Shown here piece after piece: positions 24,006 to 36,146 of a stretch of 64,000 nucleotides of DNA (positions within the stretch are counted from its first letter, which is position 1; each line of letters starts with the position of its first letter). The position numbers were made by a program, and so were the translations under genes. The notes beneath the pieces were generated by a model. The model was not told the DNA's origin and did no database searches. It was given only the letters and a program-made list of their open reading frames with translations. The DNA comes from Sipunculus nudus (Eukaryota; Annelida; Sipuncula; Golfingiida; Sipunculidae): positions 53,061,659 to 53,125,658 of the forward strand of contig CM049313.1 of assembly GCA_026874595.1 (NCBI GenBank), in the 5' to 3' direction.

Positions 24006-24895
24006 AGTTTGTTTGTAAGTACTCTCCTGGGCACAATTTTCCAGCAATCGCCCTGAAACTTACACAGCTGGTAGAAATTTCCAAATCCTGGAAGCCTATT
24101 CTTTTTGGGCAATATAGGTCAGAGGTCAAGGTCAAGTTCGGCCAAAAACCTTGAAATTCTATTTTCTTCATAACTTTATCAAATTTGGTCTTATCTTCAC
24201 AATCTTAGGCTCATTTTCTTCTTCTTGGTCTTCCCCACAACTTTTGTAAGGCCATCTTTTGTGTCAGATGTGTCACTTAGTCAGTATTTCTGTCTCTTTG
24301 TCAGCTGTCCTCATTTTCGCCTTCTTGCTGGTTCTTTTGTCTTACATATAGCACTACAAAGGCCACAATTTTACAGCAACCGCTTTAAAACTTACAGAGA
24401 TCATGGAAGACCAAACGTTCTGCATGCCTTTTTTTGTCAATATCTGCTACAAGTCAACGTCAAGATCATCAAAAAATTTTGAAATGTTATTTTCGTCATA
24501 ACTTTGTCAATTTTAATCCTATCTTCACAATCTTAGGCTCATTTTCTTCCGCTTGGTCTTCCCCACAACTTTTGTAAGGCCAACTTTTGTCTCAGATGTG
24601 TCACTTTGTCAGTATTTCTGTCTCTTTGTCAGCTCTCCTAAATTTTGCCTCTTAGCTGGTCCTTGTCTAAAATAAAACATTCTACAGGCCACAGTTTCGC
24701 AGGAATCTATTTTAACTGATACATCTGATACATCTTGCACTAATATCTCGAAAAGAATTTTTCATTTTTGGAAAATGGCCGCTAGGGGCTCCTTTTCAGG
24801 GTCTTTGTCTTGGTTATGACATGTTCTTGTTATTCTACCAATCTGGGTCAAAGTATTTCCGGCAAGCGCGTGACCTCTGGTCATCTTGTACTTTT
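24006..24895. repeat. Distal copies of the same repeat family
   Basis: Two related units (from 24028 and 24350) share 'CTTCTTGCTGGTTCTTTTGTC', 'TCATTTTCTTCYKCTTGGTCTTCCCCACAAC' and 'CAGGCCACAGTTT'. The run ends with TTTCCGGCAAGCGCGTGACCTCTGGTCATCTTGT at about 24856, an outward-facing copy of the CCGGCAAGC terminus. Confidence 0.7.
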
Positions 24896-25788
24896 TAAGT
24901 ATTTTTAAAGGTCCCCTTTAATTTTCACCTCTGGAGCCAATGGTTAATTAATAATGCACTCACCTATCTAGCAGGCGCTATTTTGGGCTACGTGTGACAG
25001 GAACTAAGTATTATGCATGATTTTTACTCAATTTACTCCCCACATTCACAGAATAAATTTAAAGTATTTTAAACAGGCCCAATGCACACCTATAGAATGT
25101 GCATCTACGAAATGTGATTTAAAAAGCGTATTAGCACGGGCATGTTGAGGTGGTACAGGGTTACATTTAGACCAAAGCTGGAACATGGGATAAATTGCAC
25201 CCCTGTTATAAAGTTAGAACAAGAAAAGATTTATATGTGTTTGACGTGACGTCCACGTTCTATTCGAAGTTAATCAGTAAAAGCCGAAAACGAATTTTAT
25301 TACCACATGATAATTTCCTTATTAGTTTGTACCCGTTTAATTAGGTAATTATTTATAAAAAAGGGACATGTAAACATTGTGAAAACAGCTGGTTTTATCT
25401 GTTTAATATTATATGAACCTGATGATTTCATAATACAGACTTTAAAAACTGTCTGGTATGAGCTGGGACATATGAAAATAGAGCGTTACCCAGGTTCAGA
25501 TGAATGCTTGTTGTTATGGTCTAATCAAAACGTATGAACCGAAGTGACAGTTAACAAAGCGTCTCATGTTACACACGTTTACTTGTGTTACGCTGATGTT
25601 CTGTAGGTGCATGTGTTTGTCCCTCACGTAAATTAAGCTCCTGTACAACCCACCATGAGGTGAAACATGCGGTGGTCCCTGCTATTCTATTTAATGCATA
25701 TTTGAAATTATTCATCCGATGAACAGAACACTCTTTTTAATCGAATGGAGTTGTGAAATTGATGCACAATTTTAATATACATGCATAC

Positions 25789-25793
<5 letters not shown>
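24896..25793. other. Intergenic, nothing recognised
   Basis: AT-rich single-copy-looking sequence. No exon, RNA gene or repeat structure that I can support. Confidence 0.4.
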
Positions 25794-25846
<53 letters not shown>

Positions 25847-25848
<2 letters not shown>

Positions 25849-25911
25849 GGCGTAGCAAGGTTTTCGGGCCGACACAATTGGCGAAAGTAATCCATATACA
25901 TACACACACAC

Positions 25912-25968
<57 letters not shown>

Positions 25969-26202
25969 ATCATATGTATATAAAGCACATCACAATTATT
26001 CCACACAACATACCAGTACAAAATGAATAAATAGAAGCGATATCCTGATTGCAGGGTCAGACCTGATAAAATTTAGAAATAAGTTACAAATCTGCGAATG
26101 TGACAGGAAAATTTGATCATTTTAATTATTAGACTAAGTGAAATTTCGAGAGCACGATGAGTACTTGCTGTGACCCCCCCCCCCCCTTGGCTACGCCCCC
26201 TG
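25847..26202. mobile_element. MITE-like element with GGGGCGTAGC termini, split by (TA)n
   Basis: GGGGCGTAGCAAGGTTTTCG at 25847 is inverted at the right as CCTTGGCTACGCCCCCTG (about 26185-26202), a terminal inverted repeat of roughly 17 bp. The interior contains (TA)n/(CA)n tracts and a poly-C run. (TA)n flanks it at 25794-25845. The family is a common-looking short TIR element, but I cannot assign a superfamily. Confidence 0.55.
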
Positions 26203-26266
26203 TTTATATATATGACCCATTGACGAGGGAAATTAACAGAGAAACCGTGTGCGTCTCTGTGTTCGT

Positions 26267-26269
<3 letters not shown>

Positions 26270-26337
<68 letters not shown>
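26270..26337. repeat. (TC)n microsatellite
   Basis: 68 bp of uninterrupted TC repeats. Confidence 0.95.
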
Positions 26338-26338
<1 letters not shown>

Positions 26339-26829
26339 AATGGACAAGAGAAAAGGCACCCATGCGTTCCCTCTCACACTCTCACAATTGTGCCCCTTAA
26401 CTGTAACAAATAATGCTCGGCACATGCATCTGTTAATATATCTTTCGCTTTATCGTCAAAATACACCCAGCATAAAGTCAACAGACCTGGACTTCAATCA
26501 GCTGCTAGCCCTGCGAGCGAATGCTGTCAGCGATGTTAGCTTCAACTATAAACTAGAATACTGGTAGTCGACAAGCGACTACGTGTATCCGCCTAAATCA
26601 GAGTGGAACGGGTGAAGTGAGGCATGGATTAAGTGGCAAGGGGAAATAGAGTGAAGTGTTGCATATTAGCATGGATGTCTGCAGCCAAATTGTGTATGAA
26701 GGTTGCCCCCCCCCCCCCACCACCACCACATAATCCAGAAAGCCGTCCCAGTTGTATACATATGCAAAATTTAAGGCAGATAAGTCAAACCACTACATGT
26801 ATATGAGTGATTTTAGCCCTTGGCAGACA

Positions 26830-28080
26830 ATCAGATGGACGCTGAGCAAAAATGGTTGCAGGTGACGGCACCAGTTTTGCGTATGATAAAGAACTATGTG
26901 AGAACTATACACATGCAAAACTTTGGCCCAATCGGTCAAACGGTTCCCAAGATATGAGCTTGGATGTCTGCTGCATAAACTAGAATGCAGGTGGCTCCAC
27001 CTGTCATAAAATCAAGAGAGCTGTCGGGGATGTATAAACCTGCAAAATTTTAGCCAGATATGTCAAACCACTGCCGAGATATGAGTGATTTTATCCCATG
27101 GCAGACAAACAGACAGGAGCTGTGAAAAATGGCTGCAGGTGGCGCCGCCAGTTTTGCGTATGTTATAAAGCTCTCCAAGGGCTACATTTGTGCAAAAATA
27201 TTTTCCTGATCGGTCAAACGGTTCCCGAGATATGAGCTTGGATGTCTGCAGCGTAAACGTGAATGTAGGTGGCGCCACCTGTCATAAAATCAGAAAAGCT
27301 ATCCAGGATGTATACGCATGCCGAATTTCAGGTGAATTAGTCAAGTCACTGCAGAGATATGAGTGATTTAAACCTAGGCAGACAAACAGATGGACACTGT
27401 GCAAACATGGTTGCAGGTGGCGCCACCATTTTTTGTGTATGTTATAAAGCTCTCCAAGGGCTACATTTGTGCAAAAAAATTTTCCTGATCGGTCAAACGG
27501 TTCCCGAGATATGAGCTTGGATGTCTGCAGCGTAAACGTGAATGTAGGTGGCGCCACCTGTCACAAAATCAGAAAAGCTATCCAGGATGTATACGCATGC
27601 CAAATTTCAGGTGAATTAGTCAAGTCACTGCAGAGATATGAGTGATTTTAACCCAAGGCAGACGAACAGATGGAAACTGTGCAAACATGGTTGCAGGTGG
27701 CGCCACCATTTTTTGTGTATGTTATAAAGCTCTCCAAGGGCTACATTTGTGCAAAAAAATTTCCTGATCGGTCAAACGGTTCCCGAGATATGAGCTTGGA
27801 TGTCTGCAGCGTAAACGTGAATGTAGGTGGCGCCACCTGTCACAAAATCAGAAAAGCTATCCAGGATGTATATGCATGCCAAATTTCAGGTGAATTAGTC
27901 AAGTTACTGCAGAGATATGAGTGATTTTAACCCAAGGCAGACGAACAGATGGACACTGTGCAAACATGGTTGCAGGTGGCGCCACCATTTTTTGTGTATG
28001 TTATAAAGCTCTCCAAGAGCTACATTTGTGCAAAAAAATTTTCCTGATCCGTCAAACGGTTCCCGAGATATGTGGTTTTA
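26830..28080. repeat. 279-bp satellite, about 4.5 units, with GGTGGCGCCACC palindromes
   Basis: The marker 'ttgcaggtgRcg' recurs at about 26858, 27135, 27413, 27693 and 27972, a spacing of 277-280 bp. Divergence falls from left to right. Each unit carries two copies of the 12-bp perfect palindrome GGTGGCGCCACC or a variant, about 130 bp apart (for example 27416 and 27547; 27696 and 27826). Each also carries 'GAGATATGAG' words and 'GATCGGTCAAACGGTTCCC'. Open frames here (27670-28169) are repeat-generated. Confidence 0.9.
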
Positions 28081-28604
28081 TGTGTGAAAACAGACGCACA
28101 AACGGACGCAGAGCGCAGAGGAAAGGTCAGAGGTCAAAACAAAATCGGGGCGCAGCAGTTCACATGTGACCCGAAAATAATCCCGGGTTTCGTAAAATTC
28201 CGCCCAGCGGATACGGAGGAGTTCTCCGGACACCTACGCGGCGGCGGCGGCGGCGTGCAGCTGAAAACATAGTATCCGCAAAACTCTGTTTTGGCGGATA
28301 CAATAACAGCTCTGTGCAACCCCGTAATTAACAACAGACAAACAAGGAGCTAGTTGTTGTGCTCTAATTGGTGTACGTCTCCAAGCTTACTGTGGAAAAA
28401 ATGCATAGTTGAATATATTATAAGCTCATACAGGCATATACAACTCTGAAACACGCACAGGAAGAAAGGGCGTCTGCTTTGTTACAACACTTAAGTGTTA
28501 TATTTGTTACAACTTTGTTTCTTAGTGAAAATTTCCTGTGAAATATACAGAGAAAACGTTGCACTCCTTAATCATAATTGTCTTTATTTACGTGTTAGAA
28601 AGCA
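28081..28604. other. Intergenic, with a (CGG)n run and inverted GCGGATAC words
   Basis: (GGC)n at about 28240-28256 lies between AGCGGATACGG (28207) and TAGTATCCGC (28270). This is a small imperfect fold-back. No gene is seen. Confidence 0.4.
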
Positions 28605-28606
28605 CC

Positions 28607-28666
<60 letters not shown>

Positions 28667-28941
28667 CTGTATTTGTATGGGCATATGTATGTATATGGAT
28701 ATATGCATATAATAAATTTATACATATATGTATGTATATTTATATGTATGTGCATGCATGTATATGTATTGTCTCTGATAGAACTGTCTCAGGTATATTG
28801 TTCCTACAATATGTTTAATGAACTAGTGAGTGTTTACAGACGGTATTCATAATCTTATGTTCAGAGCGTTGTCTGTCAGGTGTGTGATGTACATATTATT
28901 GTGTGTCTATATACATATTCTACTTAATTATACATGTCAGC

Positions 28942-29013
<72 letters not shown>
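28605..29013. repeat. (TA)n and (GT)n microsatellite cluster
   Basis: (TA)n at 28607-28648 runs into (GT)n to 28666. A second (TA)n lies at 28942-29013. Between them are degenerate 'tatgtatg' words. Confidence 0.9.
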
Positions 29014-29019
<6 letters not shown>

Positions 29020-29196
29020 TTGGATGTATTTATAAAAAAGTACACTCATTAGCACATTAAAATAAATATGTTTACAACACTTGTTTAAACAAACACTTGT
29101 GCTGTACAATATTATGCATTTCCAAGTAAGGGCCTGCGTATACAATATGACTGATAAAAAATGTGTACTCCTTTTTTTACATAAGGAAATGTATAT

Positions 29197-31080
29197 TGTT
29201 ACGGAACATAATATAACAGATCACGTAGTCCTGACGAACATAAATTTTGTAATGGAGATAAAATAAATTAGATTTTGTAACACAAGGCAGCGTGAAATGT
29301 CTAGCGAATGAATAAAGAAGTCAGTGTTTTTTTGTTAACAAATAACTTTAATTTATTCTTAAAACAACCCTTACATTACAATACACTAAATTAATACAAT
29401 TGCACAGTGCAACAACATGATAACAGCAAATCAATATAATCACACAGCACAATAAACAAAGTGCAGATGACCTGGATACCACCACTGTCACAGCGACAAG
29501 TCCTTCAAAATATATAAGCCGGTGTTATGATTATAGGATATGGTCAGTTAACAATGCTAATCATAATTAAATGATACAGTACTAATTGACATGTTTGCTT
29601 ACCTTACTTTGTTTAATTAGAGATAGTATATCACTTTTCTTCATAATGTTTTATATATATTATCTGAAAGAATGATACATGGCTTATAGAAGCTTGTAGC
29701 TGCTAGTCCAGCCCATGTCATGGATTTAAGACACCAGATGGATCCATGAATCTAAGACACTAGGTCAGTTAATTAGATGTTATATCTGTTTCTTCTGTTA
29801 TCACATATTTTGTCCACTGTACCATATTCTATTAAATATGCCACCAAGAGTTTGTATAGCACAGCCTAGCATTTGTGTGACTGTCTGTCTTTTAGGGGAG
29901 AACAAATTACCAGTACCATGCTTAAAATCTTGTTTCAGCCCAGTGCAGCAATAAATGGCATTAGTCTTGAAAACTATCCCTAGCTTATAAACACTTGCAC
30001 CCAGTAAGTTGTCAGAATTGGTGACAATGTCATTTGTTATTTCATTAAGTCTTGATTAAGTTTACTGTCTGGTAATTTTGTTAAGATATTCAGATGTATG
30101 AATGCCTACAACTTTTTCTAGCTCCTGAATGGACAATCTTTAGTATCCAGGTCAAAAGCATGTATTTTAATATTCAATAGGGTAAATTCAGGGATCTGGT
30201 TGGTTGAACTGATGGACAGACCTGTATATAAACACAGCCAGATTTTACCCTGGGAGAACTTCGGCAAGTTTTCTAAATTCATAAATGGCTCCGTTTCAGT
30301 AGATTAGTTTTAAGGAAAGATCAACAGATCATAGTGTAGTTAGCAAGTTTCACTTTATTTTTTTTTATTTTATGATGTTCTGCTGGAATGAACATTATTG
30401 TACGAACCATCAGGATATATCTTCAGTTTTACCATCACATTTGGACTTTCATTGGACTCGTGTGAACAGGAATGTGGAATGGAAGCAAACCTGAATGCAT
30501 TTTTAAACTTTGAGCTAATTTCCCCGTTCCATTAGGATCCTCAGGTGATGATAGAGAGGAGGGAACGTAACACCGGATGAACAGTTCACACAAATCTTCT
30601 CAGAGAATAACAGTCCAATGTAATCACAAAATCAATCTACTGTAATCCAAAGTGAAGTTCTTGTTATATTTCCGAAAGCAAACTAAAGACTATACATGAT
30701 CCGTCGCAAATTTAGCAGAAAATCTATAATTGCCGCACTTATCGGAAAAGGTCCACAACTGACCTACACGATTCTGTGTCCGCTGGAATATTTTCTTCTC
30801 TGCCTCCGGCTCTTAAGTACAGCCCCTATTTATAGCTTCTCATCTCAAGCCGAGGACTTTCCATTTCCTGAGCAATCTAAATAATAAATACATAATACAC
30901 AGTACACAAGCGTTACAGGAAATATCCAGAACAAGAATGCTGTGTTTCTACATGTCAGGGTTCACACGTGAGCCGGCCCGGCTCGGCAAGGCGATGCTGT
31001 CATGACAACGAGCTATGCGTGCTGCACGAACCAAATGTCAACAACACGTGGAACATCCCTGCACACAGACATCTGTAACA
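29197..31080. mobile_element. Solo-LTR-like element, copy 2, carrying a nested insertion
   Basis: TGTTACGGAAC at 29197 to CATCTGTAACA at 31080, clearly the same family as copies 1 and 3. The flanks ATAT and ATAA match in three of four bases, so this copy is probably older. After removal of 29523-30572 it is about 830 bp, like the other copies. The 'aggcagcgtgaaatgtctag' block is at about 29286. Confidence 0.75.
29523..30572. mobile_element. Nested 1050-bp LTR-like insertion with CCGG target duplication
   Basis: Begins TGTTATGATTATAGG and ends GGGAACGTAACA (TG...CA, inverted ends TGTTA(T/C)G). It is flanked by CCGG at 29519-29522 and 30573-30576. Copy 3 shows the intact empty site 'aagccggatgaa' at about 47390, which defines the insertion exactly. 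No coding sequence is recognised. The ends resemble those of the host element, so it may be a related LTR family. Confidence 0.75.
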
Positions 31081-31434
31081 ATAATTAACATCGAATGAAA
31101 CGGCATCAGTTAAATGACCATACAGATATTGCATTTGATAAGTTATGTGCTTATATGATGTGTATCAAACACCTACGACTGACTATTTCTATAAAAAAAA
31201 GGATAATGTGACTTTGTTTTGATCATAGGCTTGGCCATATACTTAACACATATCCATACACTTACATTAAATGTTATAACGTGGTATAAAGTGGTATAGA
31301 TATTAAAATGTTGTGTTCGGAATACTGATAATATTTGTTTATTTTAGTTTAAGTTCAATGCTGTCTTATGCTCTCGCATTCTACTTTTTCAATAAATAAT
31401 AGGATATGTCTGATATATAAAAAGCAGTTGTTTA

Positions 31435-31860
31435 ATATATATATATCTTAGTCATATGTTACATACTCTCGAACCATGTATCTTAAGTATATGTTTAAAA
31501 CTCTTGTACAATATATCTTAATCATATGTTTAATATTCTTGTACGGTCATTTCCTATTTCTTAAGTATATGTTAAAACTCTCGTACCCTTTTTCTTAAGT
31601 ATATGTTTAATACGCTTGTAACCTATTTCTTAAGTATATGTTTAAACTCTCGCACCCTTTTTCTTAAGTATATGTTAATACTCTTGTAACCTATTTCTAA
31701 AGTATATATTTAAACTCTCTTACCCTATTTCTTAAGTATGTGTTCAATACTCTTGTAACCTATTTCTTAAATATACGTTTGATACCCTCGTACCAAATCT
31801 CTTAAATTTCTGATTAATACTCTCGTGCGGTCGTACCCTATTTCTAAAATGTATGTTTTC
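31435..31860. repeat. Minisatellite of about 37-41-bp units
   Basis: About ten degenerate copies of 'taccctatttcttaagtatatgttta(a)atactctcg'. Alternating 'ctcttgtaacc' and 'ctctcgtaccc' variants hint at a two-unit higher-order pattern. Confidence 0.85.
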
Positions 31861-33435
31861 CCACTTAGGGACCGCCTTTTCAATTGAGGTGCTATGTATG
31901 TAACATAAAAATACGTAAAAGAACTTAACCATCTCAATGTCATGACCATCGGAATGATAGGGCTCGTTAAATGGTTGGATAAATCCATCCTTTTCACGAG
32001 CATGCCCAATAGAAGTCATGTTCGTTTGCTGGGTTGGGTCAAATGATCCACAATCGCTTAACTTTATCTCCGATGCAAACTAAATCATAAAAAGGGATAT
32101 AATCAGGAGCTATATTATGCCTTTCTTTCACACTATCAGTTCAGATTAGCTTTATAAAAAAGTTTCCCAGCAAAACCATCCAAGCACACAGTCTCAGTAC
32201 CTCACAGATCCGATTGTGAGCCGCAACACGCGATGTTTCAGCCAGAGGGAACATGTATTACATTATTGGGGCCAAGTCAGTCAGGGCATCACATGATTGG
32301 CAGCTTATTGGGCTAAGCTGTGCACATAGTCCCACACGCTGTGTTTATGTTGACACCTGCCGGTCCTATGTTTTTAACAATCGTTTACAGAAGTAAACAA
32401 ACGGTTTTAGGGCAATGTTTTTGGCAGGAACATATTTATTTTAAAGGGAAGAAGCTATTTTTCGTGTTAATTCAACATGCTTTATAAGTGATCAGGCCCC
32501 TTTAAATGGTTTGATACATGACTAAATTTGTACAGGGAGCCAGGTAGGCCAAATGTGAGATGAAATGTCCCTGAAAGTTCTACAAATTCCAAGGTTATTT
32601 TCACAAACTATAGGTATTAGAATGTTTTTTAAGGGATAACTTACTTCGTTTTAGAGCACATTTGCCAATTTGACTCCCGAACTACTCCTAAATTTAATCA
32701 CTACTTCCTTGACCTTCAACTCAGTGTACCACACATTTTAATCAAAATCAACTGAGAGCAATTCAAGAAATATATTTCACATTCATGAGCTTTTGTAACT
32801 ACCGTTTTCTCGTCGTCTTTGTGACGTGACCGTCATAGTAGCTGGATGCATGCAGTGACAAACACGCCATGTCTGCCAGTCCAGTCTAATCGCAGTCTAG
32901 CTGATGGCGCCTTTGGGTAAGGGCTATCACTGGCACCAATCCCTTTCTTCGCTGGACCACAAGCCGCCGACTTGGACGCAACAGTGCATGTTTGAAATAA
33001 ACTTTTGATATTAAATTAAGCAAGGGCGAAGTCCATTTCCATGTCTGGCTTAGCCCTGACTGTTTGCTGGTTCAACTGCTCTATAATAGATCTAGGGGGT
33101 GCCCTCACAGGCCTCAAGTATTTACTTAATTTCTAAATCGATTGCTAGAGCGGAATGGGTGGCAGGCTAAGAAGAGTAACATCACACGCTTCACACTCAC
33201 CCTATATAATTCATTATCAGTCTTTCTGAGCCTATACAGACACAATACATTTTTTTTTTTAGTTTTTCACAACACAAAATATCCTTACATTTTAATGAAT
33301 TTTCATTGAACTTTTGTGGAAGGACAAGTAATAGACGTTTATTCAAATTATGTTAACATTAGTTATCACTTAATTTTTTTTTTCAATGGATTTCAGTGTA
33401 ATGTAGTATGCTGGTTAGGGGTAAACCGGCTTCAA
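31861..33435. other. Intergenic, nothing recognised
   Basis: No exon or repeat that I can support. Antisense frames at 31744-32019 run over the minisatellite edge and look like chance. Confidence 0.4.
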
Positions 33436-33700
33436 TGGTTCAGGGGTAGAGCATAGGGCTCCAAGCCGGGAGATCGTGAGTTCGAATCCCAGCCGAGGCG
33501 ATTTGATTTTTCACGGTCGGTCCCCGCCCATGGAGAGCCCTGGAAGGCTTAAAGGGGAGACTGTGCCAAACAGTCGTGCTTCATTCACAAACAAGTGCGC
33601 TTTTCGGGGGTTCCTTGGTGTTAAGACCAAGCAATGGGTATGACACACATCCAGGACTCGCCAGGTTGACGCCAATATTATCGCGTGTATAAGTCCCTGT
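33436..33700 (+). mobile_element. tRNA-derived SINE-like element
   Basis: The 5' part has a Pol III A box (TGGTTCAGGGGTAGAGCA) and B box (GAGTTCGAATCCC) at tRNA spacing. The acceptor halves GGCTTC...GAGGC pair weakly. The anticodon arm is degenerate, so it is not a working tRNA gene. A conserved-looking body follows: 'cggtccccgcccatggagag', 'gtgttaagaccaagcaatgg' and 'cacatccaggactcgcc'. It could belong to a Deu/Meta-type SINE family. The 3' end is not defined, and I see no second copy in the window. Confidence 0.55.
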
Positions 33701-36146
33701 CACGAAACCGGAATGGAATTCTACGGATGTACATAATACATAATAAATTAAAAATGGAGCTTTCCTCCACCAAGAAAATCTTTAAAAAGAATGTTGGTCG
33801 GGGATGTTTAAAAATTTGTTGCGAGCTAGTTGCGGATAGAAGTGTGAGCGGAGGTATGCGCTTAGTGCATGCTTTCTTGTTCCGTCATTTTTATCATTAT
33901 TATCATTCTGATCAGAAGAACTAATATAAATATCACAAAATTGCAGTCTAGGATCAAGGGTAAAAGACCTGCATATAGTAATTAATCATCCACTTTGAAG
34001 TAACATCGAAAATGTCATATACATACTGTGCTTACATATAATGGCCATCCGCACCAGGTGAATTAGAGTGTTTTGATTCATGCACTAGTACGTTTAATGT
34101 GTCTTTTCCAAAAGACAGACCACTGTCACTATAACAAGTACAACATCACAGTAACAGATACAGACCAGACTAGCACGGCCTTTATTTGTTCACACTCTCC
34201 ACTGCATACCATTCTGTGTAGACCTATATATAAGATATGATCCATTAATTAATCATGACATTTGTCCCTGATTTAGGTGAGCGTTTAACTTAACATCATG
34301 CCTCGTCTGTGTAATGTGACCTTCGGGTTAAAACGGCTTTTCATTGTAGAAGTCAACCCAATGTCATGTAACATTGATAGTAAACCATTATAATGAAATC
34401 AGTTTGTACTGTGTGCCTGCTGGTAGTATATGTATTTATAAAATTTACATTCTTTTATATTTTTAAATGTATATTTTTAAAGTGTATATAGATCCGCTAT
34501 GTAAATTATCCAACAACTGCAAGCCATTTTCAAGTAGGCTAGTTTTTGCGCTCCTCACGAAGCGGTTATTCACCGCAGTCATCCCAGGTTTATATTTCTT
34601 TTAACCGCTGCTTTTTAAGGCAAGGTTCTATGGGCATGACCACCAGGGTGGGCACTGAGTACAGAATTGTAATCAGACCAATAAGAGCGTGGTATCACAT
34701 TGTGCATCCAGCCTTAATTGGTGTAATCAGACCTACGAGAGCGAGTGTCGCATGTTTAAATGGGGACTGGATGCACAATGTAACACCATTCTTGGACTCG
34801 GAAATTGTAACGTGGACTTTCCGTTATTTGGCTCTCAGCGAACATGATGTGAGAAACATGTAGCCCTGTCTGCTAATTTTGACAAGCCAACAGGGATTCT
34901 GATAAAGCAGATGAAGCACTGTACTAGTACACGTCGTCTAGACTCCAAATTTACACTGTCCCTTGAGGGCTCTTATGTGACCTATGTTGAATGTCGTTGC
35001 AGGAATTTCAATACACTGTAGGCTTTTCCCTCAATACCACGGAGAGTCTCTGATTGGCGAAGATCATAGGATGAAGGGGTACATAAATCCCATTCCTCGA
35101 TTCTTAATATATATCACGGTCAACCCTATTCGTCGACCCTCAAGAAAAAATAAACATTCTGACCGACCTTTCAGGGTCGTCCCCAAACTGACGGTGTGTG
35201 CCCTACAGCTGCAGGCTAAATGGGAAGGCTGACCTGCATCAGCCGTGTATCACTTGCAGGCGAGTGCGACGACTTTTCGAGGATTCTTCGGTGTGATGAC
35301 CCGGCAATTGATATAATTAGATCTGCACCTAACACAGGGCAAGAGTGACAAGTTATGATATGAAAAAAAGTGTGCACTGCTTCCTTTCCACTTACTCCTA
35401 AACGGAATCGGAACATTGCATAATATATAGATTAAAGGATTATGAATTAGATCAATCAGAAAGAAAACAATCGAAGGGGTTACCTCAACCAAACAAAAGC
35501 TACCCTGGTGTTTAAACAGCGGAAAATTCAACCGGGATATCGAACGGAATTCAAAATCGGAAACTTCTTTCAGAGGATCCGGTATAATTAATTGGACGAG
35601 TTAATTACAGTAACCCATGAACAGAAGCGCTCTGGTGATGAAAGAGGCTTGGGGTGACATTGAGCGATATAGCACACCTGTCTCATTTAGTTGCCCTAAT
35701 GCAAGCCGGCAGATTATCATTGCAAAACAAAATCTCTAATTATTAACAGCATGTATTTCACAATGACTACAATGGTAACATAAATGAGAGGTGGACATGT
35801 AAACCTGTTCTGCAAAATATTAAAGGCAGATAAGATATACTCAATGTCGTGATTATATTTATCGTCATTTATTGAACAGATACAATTGAGGGTTACCTGA
35901 ATAGGTATATGAGAGATCGGAGGCTAAAACCACATCTTTCTCTAATGCTTGTCTAAACTAATACAACAGGTTAACTATTGTGTTTAAATTTTCCATTCTA
36001 CATAGCCAGTTTAAAATGTGTCTGTCAGTCCTTTTAAGATGTGTCTTCAACATATTTTTTTCTGTATAAAGCTATTTCGCAGTTACATGCACACTACACA
36101 CCAAGCAAACTATACACACTTCACAATACCTGAAAAAAAACCTAAA
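33701..36146. other. Intergenic, includes a short fold-back and the SLC22 3' UTR
   Basis: At 34691-34712, GGTATCACATTGTGCATCCA is inverted at 34765-34787 (GGACTGGATGCACAATGTAA), with a direct repeat 'gtaatcagacc..YgAgagcg' across it. The 105-codon frame 34546-34863 covers this fold-back and has no other support. The right part, from about 35850 to 36146, is the likely 3' UTR of the SLC22-like gene. Confidence 0.4.
35868..35873 (-). terminator. Candidate polyadenylation signal of the SLC22-like gene
   Basis: AATAAA on the minus strand, about 270 bp after the stop codon at 36147. It is the nearest perfect hexamer that I noticed. Confidence 0.4.

Noticed and set aside
27063-28169. Frames of 66-91 codons on both strands
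   Set aside because: Generated by the 279-bp satellite; identical peptides recur per unit.
33436-33508. Functional tRNA gene
   Set aside because: Acceptor and anticodon stems do not pair properly although A and B boxes are present. The extended body argues for a SINE.
34546-34863. 105-codon frame as a gene
   Set aside because: It runs through an inverted and direct repeat, has an unusual composition and lacks splice signals.
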